Shown piece by piece: positions 1 to 6,800 of a stretch of 15,732 nucleotides of DNA (its first letter is position 1; each line of letters opens with the position of its first letter). The position numbers were made by a program, and so were the translations under genes. Under the pieces are notes generated by a model. That model saw nothing but the letters and a program-made list of their open reading frames with translations, was not told the origin of the DNA and did not search any database. The DNA comes from Reddybacter sp041622675. GTDB taxonomy: Bacteria; Pseudomonadota; Gammaproteobacteria; Pseudomonadales; Porticoccaceae. The stretch lies in contig JBFJYH010000054.1 of assembly GCA_041622675.1 (NCBI GenBank), positions 1-15,732 of the forward strand, in the 5' to 3' direction.

Positions 1-141
1 GAAATGGTGATGCCAGGTGACAACGTGCAAATGGTTGTCACACTGATTGCGCCCATCGCGATGGAAGATGGTCTGCGCTTTGCCATCCGCGAAGGTGGCC
101 GTACTGTTGGTGCGGGAGTTGTCGCTAAGATATTCGAATAA
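1..141 (+). CDS. tuf: Elongation factor Tu, C-terminal end (partial)
   Basis: The window opens in frame within the last 46 codons of EF-Tu, ending at TAA. EF-Tu is the GTPase that delivers aminoacyl-tRNA to the ribosomal A site. The visible part is beta-barrel domain 3, recognised by the stretch MEDGLRFAIREGGRTVGAGV and the ending VAKIFE. The 5' part lies outside the window. It sits just before tRNA-Trp and secE, the place of tufB in gammaproteobacteria. A second tuf copy starts at 15604, so two tuf genes bracket the window in the same orientation. The final residues are ordinary for the family. Identification is secure although only about one ninth of the protein is present. Confidence 0.97.
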   Translation, partial: EMVMPGDNVQMVVTLIAPIAMEDGLRFAIREGGRTVGAGVVAKIFE

Positions 142-163
142 TATTCGGATAAATTAGTGCGTT

Positions 164-207
164 AACAACAGCCGGGTGTGCTCTCCCTGGCTGTTGTTTC
201 GTTGTTT
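164..207 (+). terminator. Terminator-like hairpin after tuf
   Basis: A perfect 10-bp inverted repeat, AACAACAGCC (164-173) with GGCTGTTGTT (189-198), encloses a loop that can pair further (GG 175-176 with CC 186-187). A T-rich but interrupted run follows (199-207, with a tandem GTTGTTTC repeat at 193-208). It lies 23 nt after the tuf stop. The stem fits an intrinsic terminator, but the T tract is broken by C and G, so readthrough into the tRNA and secE is plausible. Confidence 0.6.
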
Positions 208-227
208 CGAGAACAAATTAAGTTTAT

Positions 228-303
228 AGGCCAGTAGTTCAATTGGTAGAGCACCGGTCTCCAAAACCGGCTGTTGGGGGTTCGAGTCCCTCCTGGCCTG
301 CCA
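228..303 (+). tRNA. trpT: tRNA-Trp (anticodon CCA)
   Basis: The cloverleaf folds completely. Acceptor arm AGGCCAG (228-234) pairs with CTGGCCT (293-299), followed by discriminator G300 and an encoded CCA (301-303). The D stem is 237-240 with 249-252. The anticodon stem CCGGT/ACCGG encloses a loop with anticodon CCA at 261-263, which reads UGG (Trp). The T stem is 276-280 with 288-292 (one G-U pair) and contains the TTCGAGT loop. The gene lies between tuf and secE, only 17 nt before the secE ATG, so secE mRNA is probably released by tRNA 3' processing if the two are co-transcribed. I saw no convincing separate promoter in the 29 nt between the hairpin and the tRNA. Confidence 0.98.
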
Positions 304-320
304 AAAAATGGGCGTAGAGA

Positions 321-689
321 ATGAGTGCTGCAACAGACGATAAGTTATACCGCCTTGACGGCGCTAAGTGGACGCTGGTAGCGATACTACTGGGTGGTGC
401 AGTTTATGGTAATTATTATTTTTCTGCCGAGCCTCTTTTATACCGTGTTCTTGTGCTTGTTGCGGTCGGCCTCTTTTCAGCTGCTGTAGCTCTACAAACG
501 GCTAAAGGCGCTGACTTTTGGGCTCTGGCTAAAGGGGCGAAAGTAGAAGCAGCTCGCGTTGTCTGGCCAAACCGGCAAGAGCGTAATCAAACAACACTCG
601 TTGTGGTCGCTTTTGTGTTAGTCATGGCTTTGTTGTTATGGGGTCTTGATGCGTTTTTTGGCTGGTTAGCCGCAATGATTATAGGGTAG
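321..689 (+). CDS. secE: Preprotein translocase subunit SecE
   Basis: SecE is the small essential membrane subunit of the SecYEG channel, clamping the two halves of SecY. The 122-residue product is close to the three-helix E. coli form (127 aa). Hydrophobic segments lie at about 17-35, 38-58 and 92-120. Before the third is the conserved amphipathic region (about 74-90), with the signature EAARVVWPNRQE matching the family E-x-x-R-V-x-W-P-x-R-x-E. The ATG at 321 follows a weak purine-rich site (GTAGAGA). The ATG at 308 is out of frame. nusG begins 5 nt after the stop, the usual secE-nusG pair. Assignment rests on the motif, topology and neighbours together. Confidence 0.96.
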   Translation: MSAATDDKLYRLDGAKWTLVAILLGGAVYGNYYFSAEPLLYRVLVLVAVGLFSAAVALQTAKGADFWALAKGAKVEAARVVWPNRQERNQTTLVVVAFVLVMALLLWGLDAFFGWLAAMIIG

Positions 690-694
690 GCATT

Positions 695-1228
695 ATGTCG
701 AAGCGTTGGTATGTGGTGCATGCTTATTCAGGTTATGAAAAAAAAGTGGCGCTTGCCATAAAAGAGCGAGTTGGCCTTGCTGGCATGGAAGAGCAGTTTG
801 GTGAAATATTAGTGCCAACTGAAGAAGTAGTTGAGATTCGCGGTGGCCAGAAACGAAAAAGCGAGCGCAAGTTCTTTCCCGGTTACGTGCTGGTGCAAAT
901 GGAACTGAGTGATGATACGTGGCATTTGATAAAAGAAACACCTCGTGTGATGGGTTTTATCGGCGGTAAAGCGGATAAGCCGGCCCCAATTACTGAGCGC
1001 GAGGCGGCAGCTATTCTAGCTAGAGTGCACGACGCAGAAGAAAAACCAAGGCCGAAAACTCTGTTTGAGCCAGGTGAAATGATCCGGGTTGTGGACGGCC
1101 CGTTCAATGACTTTAACGCTACGGTTGAAGAAGTTAATTATGACAAAAGCAAACTGCGAGTGGCTGTGACGATTTTTGGTCGCTCTACACCCGTTGAGTT
1201 AGATTTTACACAGGTCGAAAAGGCCTGA
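695..1228 (+). CDS. nusG: Transcription termination/antitermination protein NusG
   Basis: NusG binds the beta' clamp helices of elongating RNA polymerase, suppresses pausing, and links polymerase to Rho or to ribosomal protein S10. The 177 residues match the usual two-domain form (E. coli 181). The NGN domain (about 1-115) contains RWYVVHAYSGYEKKV at the N-terminus and FFPGYVLVQM with RVMGFIGG further on. The C-terminal KOW domain (about 122-177) contains PGEMIRVVDGPFNDF and ends in the strand pattern around FGRSTPVELDF. The ATG at 695 is preceded by GTAGG. It is almost certainly co-transcribed with secE. The last codons overlap the -35 region of a candidate promoter for rplK. Nothing is unusual in the protein. 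Confidence 0.98.
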   Translation: MSKRWYVVHAYSGYEKKVALAIKERVGLAGMEEQFGEILVPTEEVVEIRGGQKRKSERKFFPGYVLVQMELSDDTWHLIKETPRVMGFIGGKADKPAPITEREAAAILARVHDAEEKPRPKTLFEPGEMIRVVDGPFNDFNATVEEVNYDKSKLRVAVTIFGRSTPVELDFTQVEKA

Positions 1229-1234
1229 TATTAG
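1205..1234 (+). promoter_or_regulatory. Candidate sigma70 promoter for rplK-rplA
   Basis: TTTACA (1205-1210, five of six matches to TTGACA) is separated by 18 bp from TATTAG (1229-1234, four of six matches to TATAAT). Transcription would start near 1241. It overlaps the end of nusG, in the position of the L11 operon promoter known in E. coli. Weak matches of this kind occur by chance, so the call is tentative. Confidence 0.4.
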
Positions 1235-1303
1235 CCTTCCTGCAAGGCGTAATGGGAAGCCGAAGACGGGCCGTTTAAGCCCTGAGGCGCTAGACCCAAA
1301 CGG
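1234..1303 (+). promoter_or_regulatory. rplK leader RNA, candidate L1 autoregulatory site
   Basis: The 86-nt spacer before rplK is structured. A first hairpin pairs GCCTT (1234-1238) with AAGGC (1244-1248). A second pairs CCGTTT (1271-1276) with AAACGG (1298-1303) and encloses a small helix GCC-CTGA-GGC (1279-1288), leaving an asymmetric internal loop GCTAGACCC (1289-1297) on the 3' side. Two short helices joined by an asymmetric loop, just upstream of the ribosome binding site, is the general form of the L1-binding mRNA site by which L1 represses the rplK-rplA message in E. coli. The structure is seen in the sequence; L1 binding is inferred from position and shape. Confidence 0.55.
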
Positions 1304-1314
1304 AGAAAACGAAG

Positions 1315-1746
1315 ATGGCAAAGAAAGTAGAAGCGTATATTAAGCTGCAGGTTCCTGCAGGCCAGGCAAACCCCAGTCCCCCTGTAGGACCAGCACTAGG
1401 TCAGCATGGTGTCAACATTATGGAATTCTGCAAGGCATTCAATGCGCAGACCCAGAGTGTTGAGCAAGGGCTGCCGATTCCAGTTGTAATTACGGTCTAT
1501 GCAGATCGCAGTTTCACTTTTGTTCAAAAAACACCTCCTGCTTCCGTACTGTTGCGTAAAGCGGCAGGTATTCAAAAAGGAAGTGGTCGCCCGAATACAG
1601 AAAAAGTGGGTAAGGTGACACGCGCTCAGTTAGAAGAGATTGCAAACCAAAAAATGCCTGATCTGACGGCCGCGGATATGGATGCAGCTGTACGGACAAT
1701 TGCTGGGTCCGCTCGCAGTGCTGGTCTAGAAGTGGAGGGTGTGTAA
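1315..1746 (+). CDS. rplK: 50S ribosomal protein L11
   Basis: L11 binds the GTPase-associated centre of 23S rRNA, contributes to factor-dependent GTP hydrolysis, and is needed for RelA activation on stalled ribosomes. The product is 143 residues (E. coli 142). The N-terminal domain (about 1-70) carries the proline-rich stretch QVPAGQANPSPPVGPALGQH, including the conserved prolines of the thiostrepton region. The C-terminal RNA-binding domain (about 75-143) contains KTPPASVLLRKAAG and ends in ARSAGLEVEGV. The ATG at 1315 follows GGAG (1302-1305). The stop codon TAA overlaps the rplA start by one base (TAATG), which favours coupled translation of L11 and L1. Nothing unusual was seen. Confidence 0.98.
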   Translation: MAKKVEAYIKLQVPAGQANPSPPVGPALGQHGVNIMEFCKAFNAQTQSVEQGLPIPVVITVYADRSFTFVQKTPPASVLLRKAAGIQKGSGRPNTEKVGKVTRAQLEEIANQKMPDLTAADMDAAVRTIAGSARSAGLEVEGV

Positions 1747-2441
1747 TGGCTAAATTGACTAAGCGTCAGCGTGAATTTGCAGAGAAAGTTGAACAGGGCA
1801 GGCTTTATCCGATTGACCAAGCTCTTGAGTTATTGAAATCTTTTCCTAAGGGCGGGTTTGAGCAAACAGTAGATGTTGCCATTAACCTTGGTGTAGATCC
1901 GCGTAAATCAGACCAGGCTGTGCGCGGTGCTACCACACTCCCAAATGGCACAGGCAAAGAAGTTAAAGTGGCCGTTTTCACACAGGGCGATAATGCTGAT
2001 GCCGCGCGTGAGGCGGGGGCCGATGTGGTGGGTATGGAAGATCTCGCCGAACAGATTAAAGGCGGCGATTTGAGTTTCGGTGTGGTTATCGCTAGTCCAG
2101 ATGCGATGCGAGTTGTTGGTCAACTCGGTCAAGTGCTCGGCCCACGAGGGCTAATGCCTAACCCCAAAACTGGAACGGTCACCCCGGACGTGGCCACTGC
2201 CGTCAAAAACGCGAAGGCCGGCCAGGTGCGTTATCGCACAGATAAGAATGGCATTATTCACGGCGGTATCGGCAGTATTTCTTTTGCCCCAAATGCGATC
2301 AAAGAAAATTTAGAAGCTCTTATTGCTGATTTGCAAAAAAGCAAGCCAGCGTCTGCTAAAGGTGTCTACATGAAAAAAGTCACTGTATCTAGCACTATGG
2401 GCCCAGGTTTGGTTATTGATCAATCATCGCTTGAAGTTTAG
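1746..2441 (+). CDS. rplA: 50S ribosomal protein L1
   Basis: L1 forms the mobile stalk beside the ribosomal E site and, in enteric bacteria, represses translation of its own L11-L1 mRNA. The 231-residue product is close to the E. coli length (234). Signature stretches are VDVAINLGVDPRKSDQAVRG near residue 40, GPRGLMPNPKTGTVT near 130-145, and KAGQVRYRTDKNGIIHGGIG near 155-175, all typical of the family. The start ATG at 1746 shares its A with the rplK stop, so initiation probably depends on ribosomes finishing rplK. A long structured leader separates it from rplJ, the usual break between the L11 and L10 transcription units. Confidence 0.98.
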   Translation: MAKLTKRQREFAEKVEQGRLYPIDQALELLKSFPKGGFEQTVDVAINLGVDPRKSDQAVRGATTLPNGTGKEVKVAVFTQGDNADAAREAGADVVGMEDLAEQIKGGDLSFGVVIASPDAMRVVGQLGQVLGPRGLMPNPKTGTVTPDVATAVKNAKAGQVRYRTDKNGIIHGGIGSISFAPNAIKENLEALIADLQKSKPASAKGVYMKKVTVSSTMGPGLVIDQSSLEV

Positions 2442-2690
2442 AGGTTGATAGAGAGGCTTTAGGGTTCGCGCTTCTTTAAGAAGCGAGGGCCGTTGAAGAC
2501 CGCAGGTACCCGAATGGGTTTAATTGTGGTGCCAGACTTACCAGTCATTTGGTACTGCAACCCGCGCAAACGGTGTGACCCGATTCAGTTTATACAACTG
2601 GGTGTGATCACCGAAAGTGTTTTGCTCAGTTTTGCTGAGTAAAGCTTAACTGGGATTGGCTTCGGCTGATCAAACCCAGGAGACAATGTT
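2442..2690 (+). promoter_or_regulatory. rplJ leader RNA, candidate L10(L7/L12)4 autoregulatory site
   Basis: This 249-nt gene-free stretch holds several paired elements. CGCTTC-TTTAA-GAAGCG forms a perfect hairpin at 2469-2485. An outer helix CCGTT (2490-2494) with AACGG (2569-2573) encloses an inner helix GCAGGTACC (2502-2510) with GGTACTGC (2551-2558), leaving one bulged G and internal loops around GAAGACC and AACCCGCGCA. Nearer the gene are hairpins CAGTT/AACTG (2586-2600) and CTCAG/CTGAG (2625-2639). The ribosome binding site AGGAG (2678-2682) is 8 nt from the ATG. In E. coli the L10-L7/L12 complex represses rplJL by binding such a leader; the same role here is inferred. No convincing promoter was found in the stretch. 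Confidence 0.6.
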
Positions 2691-3221
2691 ATGGCATTAC
2701 ATCTCGAAGACAAGAAAGCGATCGTCGCAGACGTTAACGAGACTGCCAGCAACGCTGTGTCACTTGTGATTGCCGATGCGAGGGGAGTCAATGTCGTTGA
2801 TATGACGGAGTTGCGCAAGCAAGCCCGTGAAAACAACGTCGATCTTCGCATTATCAAGAACTCACTGGCTAAGCGTGCGTTTGAAGGTACTGAATTCGAG
2901 TGCATTGAAGGCGCATTAGCTGGGCCGTCGCTGTTTGGATTTTCGATGGATGATCCAGGTGCGGCAGCTCGCCTTTTCAAAGATTTCGCCAAATCTAACG
3001 AAAAATTTGAAGTTAAGGCTTTGTCAATAAGTGGCCAACTACTTGAGAAAGAGCAGCTCGATGTGCTCGCTAGTCTACCTACGCTTGAACAAGCGCTGGG
3101 TCAGTTGGTGAGTGTGATGATTGCTCCGGTAACCAAGTTGGTTCGCACCTTTAACGAGGTTCCAACCAAAGTAACACGTGTTGTGGCAGCCGTTCGAGAT
3201 CAAAAACAAGACGCCGCTTAA
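2691..3221 (+). CDS. rplJ: 50S ribosomal protein L10 (P0 stalk base)
   Basis: L10 anchors L7/L12 dimers to the ribosome next to L11 and, with them, represses its own mRNA in E. coli. The product is 176 residues, about ten longer than the E. coli form (165). The N-terminal rRNA-binding domain (about 1-130) shows the typical KKAIVADVNE start, ARGVNVVDMTELRKQAREN, and RIIKNSLAKRAFEG. The C-terminal helix that holds L7/L12 dimers is in about 130-170 (LGQLVSVMIAPVTKLVRTFN and following). The extra length is a charged tail ending RDQKQDAA. The ATG at 2691 is fixed by AGGAG 8 nt upstream. rplL follows after 45 nt in the same transcription unit. Confidence 0.97.
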   Translation: MALHLEDKKAIVADVNETASNAVSLVIADARGVNVVDMTELRKQARENNVDLRIIKNSLAKRAFEGTEFECIEGALAGPSLFGFSMDDPGAAARLFKDFAKSNEKFEVKALSISGQLLEKEQLDVLASLPTLEQALGQLVSVMIAPVTKLVRTFNEVPTKVTRVVAAVRDQKQDAA

Positions 3222-3266
3222 GCTGCGTTTTAAATTCAGTAATTAACTAAATCGGGAGATTGAGTG

Positions 3267-3647
3267 ATGGCTCTATCTAAAGATGATATCTTAAATGCAA
3301 TCGCAGAAATGAGCGTGATGGAAGTTGTAGAGCTCGTTGAAGCAATGGAAGAGAAGTTTGGCGTGTCTGCAGCTGCTGCTGTTGCCGTTGCAGCCCCTGC
3401 TGCTGGTGGTGATGCTGGTGCCGCCGCTGAAGAACAGACTGAGTTCGATGTTGTGCTGGCATCTGCTGGTGACAAAAAGATTAATGTCATCAAAGCTGTT
3501 CGTGCAATCACAGGCCTCGGTCTGAAAGAAGCGAAAGCTATGGTTGACGGTGCTCCGTCTGCCGTGAAAGAAGGCGTTTCTAAAGATGATGCCGAGTCTG
3601 CTAAAGCGCAGTTGGAAGAAGCTGGCGCAACTGTCGAACTTAAGTAA
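3267..3647 (+). CDS. rplL: 50S ribosomal protein L7/L12
   Basis: L7/L12 is the multicopy flexible stalk protein that recruits translational GTPases (EF-G, EF-Tu, IF2). The 126-residue product has an N-terminal dimerisation domain (about 1-33, ALSKDDILNAIAEMSVMEVV), an alanine/glycine-rich hinge (about 34-58) and the conserved C-terminal globular domain (about 59-126) with KKINVIKAVRAITGLGLKEA. The hinge looks a few residues longer than in E. coli (121 aa overall). I chose ATG 3267 over the in-frame GTG at 3264 because GGGAG (3254-3258) is ideally spaced and family members begin M-A/S-L-S-K. A strong attenuator follows, consistent with L7/L12 being needed in several copies per ribosome. Confidence 0.98.
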   Translation: MALSKDDILNAIAEMSVMEVVELVEAMEEKFGVSAAAAVAVAAPAAGGDAGAAAEEQTEFDVVLASAGDKKINVIKAVRAITGLGLKEAKAMVDGAPSAVKEGVSKDDAESAKAQLEEAGATVELK

Positions 3648-3649
3648 TT

Positions 3650-3685
3650 TTTCGCCCTTGATGGCGAAAGTCTGAGAGTTCAGAC
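3650..3685 (+). other. Two tandem hairpins after rplL
   Basis: A 7-bp stem TTTCGCC/GGCGAAA (3650-3656 with 3663-3669, loop CTTGAT) is followed at once by a 6-bp stem GTCTGA/TCAGAC (3670-3675 with 3680-3685, loop GAGT). Both pair perfectly and neither has a T tract. They sit directly before the terminator at 3690. In E. coli an RNase III processing site lies in this rplL-rpoB spacer, so an mRNA processing or stability role is plausible here, but that is inference. Confidence 0.6.
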
Positions 3686-3689
3686 ACAG

Positions 3690-3718
3690 AGGCTGGTGGG
3701 TTATCCCACCGGCCTTTT
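3690..3718 (+). terminator. rplL-rpoB intrinsic terminator/attenuator
   Basis: GGCTGGTGGG (3691-3700) pairs with CCCACCGGCC (3705-3714) over 10 bp with one G-U pair and a TTAT loop, followed by TTTT (3715-3718). An A-T pair can extend the base. This is a textbook intrinsic terminator. In E. coli a partial terminator here lowers rpoBC transcription relative to rplJL, and this hairpin is in the same place. The remaining 149 nt up to rpoB show no clear promoter, so rpoBC probably depends on readthrough. Confidence 0.85.
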
Positions 3719-3867
3719 CCCGCTTTCAGGATTGGGCTTTTGACGGGCTCATGCATCCTTGGGTGTGGATGTGCACGGTCAGATAAATAAAGTTAGACCT
3801 GCACGATTTTTGATGTACAACGTTACACGTTTCTTTTTCGCAAGGGTTCACGAGTCGGGGAAAACAT

Positions 3868-6800
3868 ATGGCCTATTCATACACAGAGAAAAAACGGATT
3901 CGCAAAGGCTTTGGCAAGCTTTCGCAGGTGATGGATCAGCCTTACTTGCTGGCAATCCAGCTCGACTCCTATCGCAAATTTACGCAGGAAGGTGTCCCCT
4001 CTACTGAGCGCAAACCAGCGGGTCTACACGCTGCACTAAATTCAGTCTTCCCGATCGAAAGTTATTCAGGTAACGCACGTCTCGAGTATGTCGACTACAA
4101 ATTGGGTAAAGCCGTATTCGATGTTGAGGAATGTAAACTTCGTGGTGCTACTTACGCTGTGCCGCTACGAGTACGTGTTCGTCTAGTATTGGTTGATAAG
4201 GATTCAGCCAATAAAACAATTAAAGATATTAAAGAACAAGAAGTCTACATGGGCGAAATGCCACTGATGACCGACAATGGTACTTTTGTCGTCAATGGTA
4301 CAGAGCGTGTCATTGTATCCCAGTTGCACCGCTCTCCAGGCGTATTTTTTGATCACGATAAAGGAAAAACCCACTCTTCAGGTAAATTATTGTATTCAGC
4401 CCGCGTGATTCCCTACCGTGGTTCATGGCTGGATTTTGAGTTTGACCCGAAAGATTTGCTTTATGTTCGCATCGATCGACGCCGCAAGTTGCCGGCATCC
4501 ATTTTATTGCGAGCCATGGGCTATAGCACTGTCGAGATGATCGACATGTTTTACGATACGACAACCTTTCATTTTGACGAAGACGGTAGCATTAGCCTCG
4601 AGCTTGAACCCTCACGACTTCGTGGCGAAATGTCTACTTTCGATATCAAAGGTAAGAATGGCAAGTTGATAGTAGAATCGGGACGTCGCATTACGGCTCG
4701 CCATATTCGTCAGCTTGAAAAAGATGAGATTACAACGCTCGATGTTCCCGCTGAATATTTGCTGGGCCGGTCTTTATCAAAAGATATAATCAATGAAGAG
4801 ACAGGTGAAATTCTGTTCGAATGTAATACATTGATTAGCGAGGAAGTACTGGAGCAAGTACTTGCAGCGAAACTGACAACACTCGAAACTATTTACACCA
4901 ATGACCTCGATTGCGGTCCTTTCCTGGCCGATACATTGCGCATTGATGCCGCGAGAACTGAGCTAGATGCTCTCGTCGAAATTTATCGCATGATGCGTCC
5001 CGGTGAGCCGCCCACGAAGGATTCGGCAGAAAACCTATTTAAGAATCTATTTTTTAGCGCTGACCGTTACGATCTATCAGCGGTTGGTCGCATGAAGTTT
5101 AATCGTCGGCTTGGTCGTGAAGAAATTGTTGGCGAAGGCACGTTGACACGGGAAGATATCGTCGAAGTGCTCAAGGTACTTGTTGATATTCGCAATGGCA
5201 AGGGCGTTATTGACGATATTGATCACTTGGGTAACCGCCGTGTGAGATCGGTTGGTGAAATGGCTGAAAATCAGTTTCGTATCGGTCTGGTAAGGGTAGA
5301 GCGCGCTGTGAAAGAACGACTCTCAGTCGCTGAATCTGAAGGCTTAATGCCTCAGGATATGATCAACGCGAAGCCCGTCGCAGCGGCAATGAAAGAGTTT
5401 TTTGGTTCTAGTCAGCTGTCTCAATTTATGGACCAAAACAATCCCCTGTCCGAGGTTACGCACAAACGCCGTGTATCGGCTCTCGGCCCAGGCGGCTTGA
5501 CACGTGAGCGTGCTGGATTTGAAGTCCGCGATGTCCACCCAACTCACTATGGTCGTGTTTGCCCAATTGAAACGCCCGAAGGCCCGAATATTGGTTTGAT
5601 AAACTCACTTGCCAACTATGCTCGAACGAATGATTATGGCTTTCTAGAGACCCCCTACCGTAAAGTCATCGACGAAGTTGTTACCGATGAAGTGGAGTAC
5701 CTCTCCGCGATCAACGAAAACGATTACGTCGTCGCTCAGGCTTCAGCATCCATTGATTCCAGCGGCAAACTATCTGATGAGCTCGTGACTGTGCGTCACC
5801 AGGGTGAAACGACAGTTAAGGCCCCTGAAGATGTTCAATACATGGATGTTTCAGCAAGGCAGGTGGTATCCGTTGCCGCCTCATTAGTACCTTTCCTCGA
5901 GCACGATGACGCAAACCGAGCATTAATGGGCGCCAACATGCAGCGCCAAGCCGTGCCCACATTGCGTTCTGACAAGCCCTTAGTGGGTACCGGTATGGAG
6001 AGTATCGTTGCTGGCGACTCCGGTGTCTGTGTTGTTGCAAAGCGTGGCGGAACTATTGAAAGTGCCGATGCTGGCCGTATTGTTGTACGTGTTCACCACA
6101 ATGAAGTCGATAGTGGTGATGCCGGTGTCGATATTTATAACTTGACCAAGTACACGCGCTCTAACCAGAATACCTGTATTAATCAGAAGGTTATTGTGGA
6201 AAATGGCGATGTCGTCGCCCGCGGCGATATTCTTGCTGATGGCCCCTCGGTTGATCTTGGCGAACTGGCACTCGGTCAGAATATGCGCATCGCATTTATG
6301 CCCTGGAATGGCTACAACTTCGAAGATTCGATTTTGGTTTCTGAGAGAGTGGTTGATGAAGATCGGTTTACCACGATCCATATTCAAGAGCTGACCTGCG
6401 TCGCCCGCGATACCAAATTGGGCGCTGAGGAAATTACGGCAGATATTCCCAATGTCGGTGAGTCAGCACTTTCACGACTCGATGAGTCGGGTATCGTCTA
6501 TATCGGTGCCGAAGTGGGTGCTGGAGACATTCTTGTCGGTAAGGTCACGCCTAAAGGTGAGACCCAGTTGACGCCTGAAGAAAAACTACTGCGTGCTATC
6601 TTTGGTGAAAAGGCCAGCGATGTAAAAGATACTTCTTTACGTGTGCCTGGTAGTACCAAAGGTACCGTCATCAACGTTCAAGTATTCACGCGTGATGGGC
6701 TTGAGAAGGACGCACGTGCCCAGGCGATTGAAAAAGCAGAGCTCGACCAGTTCCGCAAAGATGTCAATGATGAATACCGCATCATGGAAAATGCGACTTT

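Noticed and set aside
2591..2596. TATACA as a -10 element for rplJ
   Set aside because: No -35-like hexamer lies 15-19 bp upstream, and the sequence is the loop of the CAGTT/AACTG hairpin.
2585..2992. Antisense open frame of 135 codons over the rplJ leader and 5' half of rplJ
   Set aside because: Low-complexity serine/alanine-rich product opposite a certain gene. No ribosome binding site or family match was seen.
3264..3266. GTG as rplL start
   Set aside because: The ATG three bases later is better spaced from GGGAG and fits the family N-terminus.
3236..3525. Several open frames in other phases across rplL
   Set aside because: All arise from the repetitive alanine/glycine hinge codons of L7/L12 (GCT/GGT repeats), giving low-complexity peptides.
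3759..4007. Forward 82-codon frame overlapping the rpoB start
   Set aside because: It runs 140 bases into rpoB in another frame, and its product has no recognisable domain. The rpoB start is fixed by homology and GGGG upstream.
5428..5478. Possible rifampicin-resistance allele in rpoB
   Set aside because: D522, H532 and S537 are the susceptible residues. S12 K43 and K88 are likewise unchanged, so no resistance allele is visible.
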